Shown here: positions 16,803 to 24,935 of the stretch, piece by piece
How positions within the stretch are numbered: position 1 is the stretch's first letter
Layout: each line of letters starts with the position of its first letter
Assembly: GCA_033852075.1 (NCBI GenBank)
Contig: JAWSVC010000007.1
Span: 113,926-177,925 of the forward strand
DNA length: 64,000 nt
DNA from: QZLE01 sp033852075
Lineage (GTDB): Bacteria; Pseudomonadota; Gammaproteobacteria; QZLD01
Direction: 5' to 3'
Made by a program: the position numbers and the translations under genes
The notes under the pieces: model-generated
Database searches by the model: none
Told to the model about the DNA's origin: nothing
Seen by the model: only the letters and a program-made list of their open reading frames with translations

Positions 16803-17351
16803 TTAGATCATTAATTGAAATTTAATCGATAACAAACCGGGAATATTGATATTCTCATCCTTCTGAATCGATATACTCTTCACCTGCACCGGATATGAAA
16901 GTTCTTTTAAATCGTGCAGAAAACTTAAAAATGATGAATAGGTTCCGGAAAGCAAAATCTCATACGCTGCCCAGTTAAAATCGTTGGCACTTACCTTTTT
17001 CGGTTCCGACAAACTCTTCATTTTCAAATTTGCAGCATCAGAAAGGCGGGTAATTTCAGCCAAAACTCTGGTAAGCTCAGAATCCTCTTCACCACGACCA
17101 CCAAGCTCAAATAGTTCATCCTTCAACTCTTTCAACTTCATGCTCATGTGCTTTTTTTTAATATCAAGAGGTTTGGTATCCGGCGGGTCACCAATTTTAT
17201 TTACCCTTTCAATAACCTTATTGAGCTTTTTTGTTGTTTCTTTAAGGGCCAATGATTCAGGGTCATAGATTTTGCTCATATAGAAATATGTAGCTATAAC
17301 CACAACCGAAGCCGCCATGCCAAATTTTTCCAGTTTGGTTAGTTTTTTCAT
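16803..17351 (-). CDS. PilO/MshJ-like alignment-complex protein
   Basis: 182 residues: a single N-terminal membrane helix (about 9-27), a coiled-coil Lys/Glu-rich stretch (residues ~40-95) and a C-terminal ferredoxin-like domain (YEILLSGTYSSFLSFL, PVQVKSISIQKD). This is the PilO/GspM architecture. It pairs with the PilN part of the upstream gene in the inner-membrane alignment complex. Its start is 10 bases after that gene, with an AGGAAGGT site. Confidence 0.82.
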   Translation of the reverse strand: MKKLTKLEKFGMAASVVVIATYFYMSKIYDPESLALKETTKKLNKVIERVNKIGDPPDTKPLDIKKKHMSMKLKELKDELFELGGRGEEDSELTRVLAEITRLSDAANLKMKSLSEPKKVSANDFNWAAYEILLSGTYSSFLSFLHDLKELSYPVQVKSISIQKDENINIPGLLSIKFQLMI

Positions 17352-17361
17352 ATCAACCTTC

Positions 17362-18843
17362 CTACTGCAATTTCATCACAACCATAAACGAAATTCGTCT
17401 GAATTCATTTTCGGTAACATTCACAATATTTGCTGATTTACACCATTCATTTTCCTGCAGTCCAAGCGCCATCTTACCTACTGAATCAAGGTCTGATGAT
17501 GTACCGGAAATTTCAAATTTATCTTCCTGTTTTTGCTCAATCTTACTGAGAACAATATTGCGGGGAATAGAGTTGAAAACGTCGAGAAATGAAGTAAGTT
17601 GTTCTATACCTTTATCAGAACCAACCTCTATGTATTTGATTTTTTTCTTAGCCAGAGAAACACTTAAATCAAGTTTATCGACCTCTCCTTTCAGCTGGTC
17701 ATATTTCTTTTTTCTGGATTCGGTGCTTTCAATCTTTGCAGTTAATTCTTTTATTTGATATTCATAATTACTGCGTTGATAGCGCATTAATGCATAATGC
17801 AGCAACAGTAAAAACGCCAGAAATGAGACCCCAATCAACGGCATCAGATAGGCGCTTTTTTTGATACGTTGCGATAGAATCTCTTTATCGGTTACACCAA
17901 GTTTTACTTCCCTGCCACCTTTTAGTTCTCTAATAGCTGCGCCGATTACATTGGCGAAAACCGCACTACTTTGACTCTGAGAGTTTTTACCAAGACTATC
18001 CGCCTTTTTAACCGACAAACCTTTGGCTCCGGTTGGTGAATGCTGGTCGAGATATTCAATTATGCGTGCATCCTGAGCACCGAACCCGATTATAACCAAT
18101 GGCTCATCACCGGGAATTTGGGTAAAGATATGCGCTATTGCTTTTTCCAATTCCGGCTGCGGAACCCCCAAAGTCAGGTCAATTATGCTTTCTGCATTCA
18201 GGGCATAAGTATTTATTGAGGTAGGTTTTTGATCTTCAAGCACGATAAAATTAGCGAACTCTTCACCAATATCAAGAACGGCTGCCTTTTTCCCGGGTTG
18301 AGTATGAGAAGTTAATACATAAAAACAGATATCTGGCGGGTAAATACGTTGCAGACTGAACCCTGCGCTCTTAAAGCGTTTTTTCAGGGCTCGATGTACA
18401 TTGGCCTCAATTACAGAAACACTTACACTTACCTCCTGCTCTTCATCTTCCATTAACAATAAATCAACATCATTGTCATCTGCCGCATCATAACTTGCCG
18501 CAGTAATGGCATTGGAACCGGATATCCCCACTAACGGCTCAACTTCCCACTTTACAGATTCATTAAGCTGATATTGTTTTAGAAATTCGACCTTTTTCTG
18601 CAGTAATTGCACATCGGTAAACTGTACCAGTGACGATACAAATACCGCAGAACCGGATCTATATCCAACACGTTCAGCTAACTGAACCAGATCTTCTGTC
18701 TGCGGAATACTTAAATCAGCATCTTCGCTTAATTCGGTTTGAGCATAATCGATAATCTCGATATTACTCTTACCTTTTTTCTTTATTACTGCTGCCTGCA
18801 AATACCTCCCTGTTATTGCAAACGCTATAATCTTTTTCGCCAT
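17362..18843 (-). CDS. PilM-PilN fusion (MshI/GspL-like)
   Basis: 493 residues. Residues 1-~300 form an actin-like PilM/GspL cytoplasmic domain (AVLDIGEEFANFIVL, EPLVIIGFGAQDARI). A membrane helix near 328-348 (LMPLIGVSFLAFLLLLHY) leads to a coiled coil and a PilN-like periplasmic domain (FLDVFNSIPRNIVLSKIEQ). One polypeptide thus replaces PilM and PilN, as in GspL. It links the ATPase to the periplasmic alignment complex. A GAGG site is upstream; the giant prepilin gene ends 7 bases before. Confidence 0.85.
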   Translation of the reverse strand: MAKKIIAFAITGRYLQAAVIKKKGKSNIEIIDYAQTELSEDADLSIPQTEDLVQLAERVGYRSGSAVFVSSLVQFTDVQLLQKKVEFLKQYQLNESVKWEVEPLVGISGSNAITAASYDAADDNDVDLLLMEDEEQEVSVSVSVIEANVHRALKKRFKSAGFSLQRIYPPDICFYVLTSHTQPGKKAAVLDIGEEFANFIVLEDQKPTSINTYALNAESIIDLTLGVPQPELEKAIAHIFTQIPGDEPLVIIGFGAQDARIIEYLDQHSPTGAKGLSVKKADSLGKNSQSQSSAVFANVIGAAIRELKGGREVKLGVTDKEILSQRIKKSAYLMPLIGVSFLAFLLLLHYALMRYQRSNYEYQIKELTAKIESTESRKKKYDQLKGEVDKLDLSVSLAKKKIKYIEVGSDKGIEQLTSFLDVFNSIPRNIVLSKIEQKQEDKFEISGTSSDLDSVGKMALGLQENEWCKSANIVNVTENEFRRISFMVVMKLQ

Positions 18844-18850
18844 AAAAACC

Positions 18851-20779
18851 TCAGATAGACATAGCTGGGGTAAATTCAGCCGTATCCACTTCTATATCAC
18901 TGCCGGTAGGCTGGGGTTGTGTTAATACAGGTAATATTCTGGTGAGCTGCGATTCACCAATATCAATCTCATCATCACCATCAGCATCATTCCAAATGGT
19001 CAAACGCCTCATTCCTGAAGCAGCCTGTTCCGCTGTCACATCACTATATAAAAGTGCGTCAGGCGAGATAATCCATATGCCATCGATAGCTGATATATGG
19101 ACAGTTTTATAAAAATTGGAATTATCGGGATCTGTTGCATACCAAAATGTGGCCTTGGTTAGACCACTGGTTGCATTGTTTACGGTAATGGTGCCGATAT
19201 GAATGAAACCAGGAGACCAATCATCTTCACTTATAGTCAGAATAATATTGTCTTTATTTGCATCCAATAAGGAATCATAGGAAGAGATTGCAATAGACTC
19301 AACATAGTCAGACTGGTCACCAAACTCATAGACTCCATCTTCACCGGCACTTAAAATCAATAATGCATTATCGCTGCCATACACAAAAACCAGAGGATTA
19401 TGCCAGGCATCTAGCAGGTAGTTATTCTCTCCGATTAACAGTGGCGATGGATGATATTGGTATCTCCAGCCAAAACCTGGGTTTTGCCAAGAATGAAGCA
19501 GAACATCATCTGTTATATCAGCACTATTTGGGGTAGCATTCCACAACTCACGAGGACTGCCTTTGGTATAGCCGGTATTGAAATCATCTTCATCATCCCA
19601 ACTTCCCCCTTCCCAGTTAAACATATGCGGCCATCTGCCTAAATCACCACAAAAGCCATGATTATTTCCCTGCGGTGAATCACCGATAAGTGACGTTCTG
19701 ATTTGATTCAGTATTTCCCGGGTCTGCCGTTGCTTAAGCTGTTTATCCTCTTCAAATGCAGCCTGCCACTCAATGGAATACAGCTTCAATACTATGTTAT
19801 CGATATTGTCTTCATGATTTGGGTCATAGTTTTTGCCCATGGTGTCACCAGTATCAACAGTCCATGCATGACCGGATACCGTTCCTTTGGCCGGATAAAA
19901 ACCTTCACCATCCTCCCCTTCAGATACTATCCAAAAAATTGTATTATTACCCGCATGCTCCGTATCTTCGGTAATAAAAAACTTAAATGCTCTACCCCAT
20001 CCATCAGCCAATCTGTCATTGGTCTGCAACTTTCTAAAACTTTCCTTATAGTCAAAAACCTCACCCAACGCAGCTGAATAATCACCATCTTCCCAATTTT
20101 CTACTGTTGTTGCCGGAATCAATTTCGGTTTTAAATCAGCATACTCAATATCAGTAGTAGCCAAATGAGTATTATCCTTAGGGGTTTTGTCTTCAGGAAA
20201 TAGCAAATACGGTCCCTTCCATTTAGCCGCATCTAATTTGTTGATAATCGAACCAGGATCTTCTTCCGGGTCATCAGTCCATAATCCACGAGGCTGCCCT
20301 TCGTTTTCGGTTTCCAGCCCGCCGATATGGTCTGTTCCCGCTAATTCGTCGGTAAGTTTTCTAAATGGTCTTTGCCACTTCCATCTACCAACTTCATCAA
20401 ATACACCATAAGGTCGATAGCCAAAAGTCCATTTATTGGTTTCAGGTATAGATGCATCATAATTGTGTGGAATATCTGCTTTGGCTTCCCACAAATCAGG
20501 CCACTGGCGCATATCACCAACGTAGCCACCAATAACCTTTTTACCGTTTGCATCGGTAATTCCGGATTCGCCAATTATTGCCTTGCGAATCCGGTTAATC
20601 TTTTCATTGGTAATTCTGGTTCTTTCTTTATTATCTAAAATTCCAACGGCAGGTAGTGCAATTGCCGCCAACATCCCTAATATGCCGACAACAATAATCA
20701 CCTCCAGCAGTGTAAAACCACTATTTTTATCCTTTTTTGTTTCAACCATCCTTGTGTAATCTGTAATTTTAAAGCTCAT
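18851..20779 (-). CDS. Giant prepilin-like protein with tandem GspG-like domains
   Basis: 642 residues from the ATG at 20779 (21-residue leader); the ATG at 20749 (11-residue leader) is an alternative, and the frame is open to 20887. A class III prepilin signal is clear: NSG, then FTLLEVIIVVGILGMLAAIA with Glu+5. Most pilins have 120-200 residues, so this is very large. Two similar modules are visible: MRQWPDLW ... ADGWGRAFKFF ... VSEGEDGEGF and LGRWPHMF ... LDAWHNPLVFVYG ... LSAGEDGVYEF, both resembling the GspG WGNP/GADG region. It ends in a beta-rich tail. Likely a tip or minor pseudopilin. The first gene after the main prepilin. Confidence 0.8.
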   Translation of the reverse strand: MSFKITDYTRMVETKKDKNSGFTLLEVIIVVGILGMLAAIALPAVGILDNKERTRITNEKINRIRKAIIGESGITDANGKKVIGGYVGDMRQWPDLWEAKADIPHNYDASIPETNKWTFGYRPYGVFDEVGRWKWQRPFRKLTDELAGTDHIGGLETENEGQPRGLWTDDPEEDPGSIINKLDAAKWKGPYLLFPEDKTPKDNTHLATTDIEYADLKPKLIPATTVENWEDGDYSAALGEVFDYKESFRKLQTNDRLADGWGRAFKFFITEDTEHAGNNTIFWIVSEGEDGEGFYPAKGTVSGHAWTVDTGDTMGKNYDPNHEDNIDNIVLKLYSIEWQAAFEEDKQLKQRQTREILNQIRTSLIGDSPQGNNHGFCGDLGRWPHMFNWEGGSWDDEDDFNTGYTKGSPRELWNATPNSADITDDVLLHSWQNPGFGWRYQYHPSPLLIGENNYLLDAWHNPLVFVYGSDNALLILSAGEDGVYEFGDQSDYVESIAISSYDSLLDANKDNIILTISEDDWSPGFIHIGTITVNNATSGLTKATFWYATDPDNSNFYKTVHISAIDGIWIISPDALLYSDVTAEQAASGMRRLTIWNDADGDDEIDIGESQLTRILPVLTQPQPTGSDIEVDTAEFTPAMSI

Positions 20780-20912
20780 ATGCCGATTAGCCTGATTAAA
20801 TACCCACTTTTTAATTAGATGCATTAACACCCACCAGAAACAGAAAGGGAGCCTGCTATCTATAAAAGCAGGCTCCAATCTCAACAAGAGAAAAATAATT
20901 TAAGCGTTATGG

Positions 20913-21935
20913 TTATTCGATAATTCCACTATTATCGATATCAGCAGCCCAGAACTCATTATCATCTTCCGGATACATATGGCCTTCAGGACATACAGTA
21001 GCAAACTGCCATGGCTCCTGAGCTTCGATGATATTGAAGGTACGAACTCTTAAATTCTCATCATTGGTTCCCAGATTGTATGTAACCGCAGGCTCATCAT
21101 CATATGCAACAGCTACAACTTCACCGTTATCCGTTCCTACAGTATTTCCCCCAATACCTGTCACGTTTACACCGGCAGCATCAACCATTTCTGCTGCAGT
21201 TGCTTCAAGACGAGGAAGAACAACGTTATAGTCATTGTAAGATGCGTTATCAGCATTCTGCAGACCACCAGGACAATGCGCAGCATTAGCAATAATGCCG
21301 TCTTTAATCAGACCGGATTCTGCACTGAAACCAAGTACGATACGACCAAACCAATCAGGCTCACCAAGACCTCTCTCAGTCATACCAGGAGTAAGCGTCC
21401 AAACACCAGCGCCATCACTTCCTAAACCAACCATAGCAACTGTAACATCTGTTGCAGAGGTCAAATCAACTGATTCCATTGCAGGATTCATATCAGCCGC
21501 AGCTACGCCAGAGTTAGAATAATCATTAAGGTTAAAGATTTGAGAAATACCAAGACCTACCAGCTCGTCGATTTCATCTTGAGTCAGCTTGTGAGTAGTA
21601 AGCTGCATACGATCCTGTAACTCAGAAGCAAGAACTTCGTTACCATTCTCAGGGTTATCATCTGATACTTCAGGAAGCAGGAACCCATTTGTAGAATCTT
21701 CAATAACAAGATTGGTCAAATTAGTTGGGTAACGACTTGCTGACTCATAATATTGAGCCATATAGCCAACCATTCTGTTTTGGTTTGTGTCGCAGATTGT
21801 GTCAATAGCGCCACCAGAAAGGCCAGCCAGCCTTGGAGCAACCATGGCAATCAAAAAACCCATGATAGTTAGCACAACCAGAATCTCAAGCACGGTAAAA
21901 CCGCTTTGAACCGAACGTTTCATTTTGTTTAACAT
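20913..21935 (-). CDS. Prepilin, probable major pilin of the system
   Basis: 340 residues from the ATG at 21935, which has a clean AGGAG site (the frame is open further upstream without one). Leader MLNKMKRSVQSG, cleavage before FTVLEILVVLTIMGFLIAMV with Glu+5, then an acidic, Asn/Asp-rich globular domain with cysteines near the start (DTICDT), middle (AAHCPGG) and end (TVCPEG). It is larger than ordinary type IV pilins. First gene of the operon, directly behind the CRP-type site; the 23-30 bases between it and the next gene's frame suggest read-through. Confidence 0.82.
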   Translation of the reverse strand: MLNKMKRSVQSGFTVLEILVVLTIMGFLIAMVAPRLAGLSGGAIDTICDTNQNRMVGYMAQYYESASRYPTNLTNLVIEDSTNGFLLPEVSDDNPENGNEVLASELQDRMQLTTHKLTQDEIDELVGLGISQIFNLNDYSNSGVAAADMNPAMESVDLTSATDVTVAMVGLGSDGAGVWTLTPGMTERGLGEPDWFGRIVLGFSAESGLIKDGIIANAAHCPGGLQNADNASYNDYNVVLPRLEATAAEMVDAAGVNVTGIGGNTVGTDNGEVVAVAYDDEPAVTYNLGTNDENLRVRTFNIIEAQEPWQFATVCPEGHMYPEDDNEFWAADIDNSGIIE

Positions 21936-22017
21936 TTTAAACTCCTGATAAAAATATTTTAAAACAACAAATTGTAAGGAAAAGCATATATTGTTAGTTG
22001 CAACTAATATTAGGTAT

Positions 22018-22023
22018 ATTATC
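22018..22023 (-). promoter_or_regulatory. Candidate -10 element of the pilus operon
   Basis: On the minus strand the hexamer GATAAT (5 of 6 to TATAAT) reads from 22023 to 22018. A start about seven bases further would be near 22010, placing the CRP-type site at roughly -40, the class II position. This is inference from spacing only. Confidence 0.45.
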
Positions 22024-22041
22024 AATCTCAGACTTGTAACT

Positions 22042-22057
22042 TGTGATCTAAATCACA
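22042..22057. promoter_or_regulatory. CRP-type operator TGTGATCTAAATCACA
   Basis: Both half-sites match the CRP consensus exactly (TGTGA, 6-bp spacer, TCACA). The flanking bases (t/t) extend the match. It lies 107 bases upstream of the prepilin ATG and 57 bases downstream of the stop of a Crp/Fnr-family gene. CRP or Vfr-like control of piliation is well known in other gammaproteobacteria; use here is inferred. Confidence 0.75.
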
Positions 22058-22113
22058 TAGAAATGCGGTTTTAGTATTTTTTGAAATAAAAACGAAGTAT
22101 TTACGAATATGGT

Positions 22114-22818
22114 CTAATCCAGAACCAAAGCTATTTCTTTTAACGCCTCATTGTCGTTTATTTTTAGCTGCCCTCGATGAATATCTATATAGCCACTATC
22201 TTTTAATTCGCGCAAAATTCTTGTAAATGTCTCTCGCGTTAATCCTGCTTCTTGAGCCGACAAGGCAACAGGACTTAAATCAATACAATTACTTTTACAC
22301 GCTGAACAAGATCTTGTTGATGAAAAATGCAACCCCATTACATAACTGGCAACTCTGCATTTAGCTGATGATTTTTGAACCAAAAAATGATTTATTGCTG
22401 CATCTTCTATTTTATCTGCCAAAAGCTGCAAGACATTATCTCTGATATTAATACTGGCATTTATTGCATTTCTGATACAGCAATCGGAAATAACCAGCAA
22501 ATAACATGTTTCTATAGCTTGACAATATGATTTATGAACTGCCGGACTCTTAAATATTGCAGGCAATCCTAATAACTCTTCTTCCCTATAAATTTTAATG
22601 ATATTTTCTTCCCCATCTCCGCTTAGATAATATTTTTTTACTCGACCTGATAAAACAAAAAACACCTTATCTGCTTTATCACTTTTCATAAAAACGAATT
22701 CATCTTTGTTTTTTTTAATTTTTTTTGCTGAAGATAAAATCTCTTCAATTAAGCATCGACAAACACCCTTAAATATCGCTGATTGTAGAATCGCTTCTTT
22801 CTTGTTCCTGGCTAACAC
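22114..22818 (-). CDS. Crp/Fnr-family transcription regulator
   Basis: 234 residues from GTG at 22818 with an AGGT site. An N-terminal cyclic-nucleotide-like beta barrel (residues ~30-130: VFMKSDKADKVFFVLSGRVK, EENIIKIYREEELLG) and a C-terminal winged helix (LSAQEAGLTRETFTRILREL, GYIDIHRGQLKI). The barrel lacks an obvious cAMP pocket motif (no PFGE), so it may sense another signal. A cysteine cluster (CSACKSNC, residues ~165-172) lies between the domains, where such CxxC groups can bind metal or sense redox state; that is inference. It is encoded immediately upstream of the pilus operon. Confidence 0.87.
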   Translation of the reverse strand: MLARNKKEAILQSAIFKGVCRCLIEEILSSAKKIKKNKDEFVFMKSDKADKVFFVLSGRVKKYYLSGDGEENIIKIYREEELLGLPAIFKSPAVHKSYCQAIETCYLLVISDCCIRNAINASINIRDNVLQLLADKIEDAAINHFLVQKSSAKCRVASYVMGLHFSSTRSCSACKSNCIDLSPVALSAQEAGLTRETFTRILRELKDSGYIDIHRGQLKINDNEALKEIALVLD

Positions 22819-22867
22819 AAATTTTTACCTATATTTAGACTAAACAGTCACCACTGCTAATTTTGCA

Positions 22868-22893
22868 ATGCCGCTTCACGAATGAAGCGGCAT
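22868..22893. terminator. Hairpin behind the DUF2023-type gene
   Basis: A perfect 11-bp stem (atgccgcttca / tgaagcggcat) with loop cgaa. It lies between the end of the DUF2023-type gene and the start of the Crp/Fnr gene. It could terminate the former, but no T-tract follows, so the call is tentative. Confidence 0.4.
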
Positions 22894-22937
22894 CACCTTG
22901 CCCACCTAGTTTTTCATGCAATCAAGCTTGCTCCAAG

Positions 22938-23303
22938 TCATCCAAACCTGACAACATTATCACCAGCACTTAAATCATAATTTTTATTAAAACCAATCCG
23001 TTCAAGATATCTTTCACACTGCTTTGCTCTGGAATATCCAAGCATAATTCCCAAAATAAAATCCTGCTCATTTGTGTATTCGTTTAAAAGCTTTCCTCCA
23101 AATGAGCGAATAACATCAACGCATCTCTTTTCCCCAAAAAACACATTGAAATTTTTGTCTTTTAATATTTGAACTTCGTAATCAATTTTTCTTGTCTGAA
23201 GCTTTTTTTCAACTTCGCTTAATTTTTGAATATCGGCAGTATATAAAACCAAATCCCTTAACCCTTTATTAAGTTCATAGATATGGTGGCAAATAATTTT
23301 CAT
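22938..23303 (-). CDS. DUF2023-family protein
   Basis: 121 residues starting KIICHHIYELNKGLRDLVL, the signature start of the DUF2023 family, with LGYSRAKQCERYL and ending AGDNVVRFG. The family has no known function and in epsilonproteobacteria is often beside a flavodoxin gene. A GAGGT site precedes the ATG. A possible flavodoxin-like fragment lies just upstream (23358-23468). Cytoplasmic; no membrane segment. Confidence 0.75.
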   Translation of the reverse strand: MKIICHHIYELNKGLRDLVLYTADIQKLSEVEKKLQTRKIDYEVQILKDKNFNVFFGEKRCVDVIRSFGGKLLNEYTNEQDFILGIMLGYSRAKQCERYLERIGFNKNYDLSAGDNVVRFG

Positions 23304-23357
23304 TTATAACCTCAAACCTTATTATGATTAATATTTATTAAATTCCACTTTAAGAAA

Positions 23358-23468
23358 TTACCAATTCAACCACCTTGGCGACTCCTTCATCGGTAATATC
23401 GTTTGGTTATCTGTGCTACCTGTTGTTGCCTCATAAATAACTACAATCTTCTTCACAAACATCTGCAT
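23358..23468 (-). pseudogene. Possible frameshifted flavodoxin-like remnant
   Basis: 36 codons beginning MQMFVKKIVVIYEATTGS. This recalls the first beta strand and phosphate loop of flavodoxins (KIGIFYGSTTGNT). A one-base shift after ~23 codons opens a different protein-like end (DITDEGVAKVVELVIS). No ribosome site. Its position beside a DUF2023 gene makes a decayed flavodoxin plausible but unproven. Confidence 0.25.
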
Positions 23469-23556
23469 TATGAAAAAAGAAAACAGACAACCTCCAAAAC
23501 ATGGTAATAGGAGAATGATGGTTGCCTGTTTTAAGTTTCATTAACCAAACACCCGC

Positions 23557-23600
23557 AAGTTAGGCGCACCTAACTTACAATTGTTAGGCTAAACTAACTT
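23557..23600. promoter_or_regulatory. Paired TTAGG palindromes, possible metalloregulator operator or attenuator
   Basis: A perfect 8-bp stem aagttagg / cctaactt with loop cgca (23557-23576) is followed by gttag-gctaaa-ctaac and TTTTTG. The TTAGG...CCTAA form resembles DtxR/IdeR-type iron or manganese operators. The second hairpin with its T-run could instead be a terminator behind the nine-codon frame. Either reading is inference. Confidence 0.35.
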
Positions 23601-23753
23601 TTTGTTTGCGTCAATACTTTTATTGTTAGCACAATATTTATCACCTAAAGACTTTGAGACAAAACAAGTGAAATGATATAAGTAATAATTAATGCAAAAG
23701 AAGGTTAAATATTATTTTAAAAGATAGATACTAAACCGACTACCGAGGTTTAA

Positions 23754-23993
23754 ATGATTCCACGCAAACATCACAGACTAGTTTTTTCATTTTTCATGGC
23801 ATTACTTATGTCATGTATTATGTCATTTGTAATAAGTATCTTTAATGTAGGCCTTGTATCCAATATCATTACTGTTTGGCTAAAGGCGTGGAGCTTTGCT
23901 TTTATTGTTGCCTTTCCAACCGTATTTGTTGTATCACCAGTTGTTCACAAACTAGTAAGACTTGTATTGCATGAGGAAGAAAGTGGCAGGTAA
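23754..23993 (+). CDS. DUF2798-family small membrane protein
   Basis: 79 residues: IPRKHHRLVFSFFMALLMS with a first helix (about 9-30) and a second (about 42-65, WLKAWSFAFIVAFPTVFVVSP), then a short charged tail. This matches the two-helix DUF2798 family. A CGAGG site precedes the ATG. No co-transcribed neighbour; function unknown. Confidence 0.78.
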   Translation: MIPRKHHRLVFSFFMALLMSCIMSFVISIFNVGLVSNIITVWLKAWSFAFIVAFPTVFVVSPVVHKLVRLVLHEEESGR

Positions 23994-24006
23994 TTATATT
24001 GCTTGC

Positions 24007-24891
24007 TCATAACGATTTATACCTACAACCATGAGCCATATTTACAAATCGAAATTGTTCAGAAACTTCAAAATATTGAGGCTTATTCGTTATAGGGCAA
24101 GTAAACGCTATCGAAACCGACTGTAACTGCAAATCACAATCACCATTATTCGCATTGCCATAAAGCCTATCTCCTACAACAGGATGCCCAACTAATTTCA
24201 GATGTTGCCGAATTTGATGTTTTCGCCCAGTAAGCAGATTAACGTCAACCAACGAATAGTTTCCTCTGCTTTTTGAGCAATTAAAGATACTTATCGCTGG
24301 TTTACCGTCTATTTCAGCATCAACCGTAAAGTCTTTGGGCATATCCGAGCAATCACCCTCAACAATAGCTTGATAGCGTTTATCCATTTTGCCGTCTTTA
24401 AATAGGCCACTAAATAATCTGGCAGCGGTTTTGCTATGCACTAAGATCATGAGTCCACTGGTGGCACGATCCAAGCGATGAACCAAAAATACCGGCCTAT
24501 CAGCCCCACCTGTTAACGATGCTATATGTGACTCTACCCACCGATTGATACAAAAAAAATCCCCCCAACGACTACCCTGACAATGTAAACCATAGGGCTT
24601 AAACCAAATGCTGTAGTCGCCTTCATCATGAACTAATTCAGGCGCAGGTACTATTTGATTTAGTAATTCAGCGTTATAGTTAATTTCTAGTTTATCGCCA
24701 TCTTTTAAGGGTTTGCTCGCCCTTCGTAATCGAGCTTTGTTTTTGCCGCGATGCAACCAAACAGCACCTTTTTGCATCGCATCTTTAATCTTAGCCTGTG
24801 AAAGCCCTGTGTGAGTTGCTAACAGCTGACTAGGCTTTATCCGGGAGCTTTCAGAGTCAACGGTAAGTGTGGTTTCGATAATCTGATTCAT
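24007..24891 (-). CDS. RluA-family pseudouridine synthase
   Basis: 294 residues. An S4-like N-terminal RNA-binding region (LATHTGLSQAKIKDAM) precedes the catalytic domain with VHRLDRATSGLMIL, whose Asp is the catalytic nucleophile, then GRKHQIRQHL and GHPVVGDRLYG. It isomerises uridines in rRNA or tRNA; the exact target (RluA/RluC/RluD-like) cannot be fixed. It converges on the DUF2798 gene with a 13-base gap. Confidence 0.88.
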   Translation of the reverse strand: MNQIIETTLTVDSESSRIKPSQLLATHTGLSQAKIKDAMQKGAVWLHRGKNKARLRRASKPLKDGDKLEINYNAELLNQIVPAPELVHDEGDYSIWFKPYGLHCQGSRWGDFFCINRWVESHIASLTGGADRPVFLVHRLDRATSGLMILVHSKTAARLFSGLFKDGKMDKRYQAIVEGDCSDMPKDFTVDAEIDGKPAISIFNCSKSRGNYSLVDVNLLTGRKHQIRQHLKLVGHPVVGDRLYGNANNGDCDLQLQSVSIAFTCPITNKPQYFEVSEQFRFVNMAHGCRYKSL

Positions 24892-24935
24892 ACTAATCTA
24901 GCAACCTTAAAACTAATATTCGCAGAATCGGCAGG

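Larger units (their letters stand above)
23304..23753. other. 450-base gene-poor region with regulatory-looking structure
   Basis: Between divergent genes (DUF2023 on minus, DUF2798 on plus). It holds a small broken reading frame (23358-23468, minus), an inverted pair aaacagacaacc / ggttgcctgttt (23481-23492 and 23520-23531), a nine-codon reading frame with an AGGAG site (MMVACFKFH, 23516-23545, plus), and TTAGG-type palindromes (23557-23600). Confidence 0.6.

Noticed and set aside
23481..23600. CRISPR-like repeats
   Set aside because: The palindromes are two to four in number and unlike each other; there is no regular repeat-spacer order.
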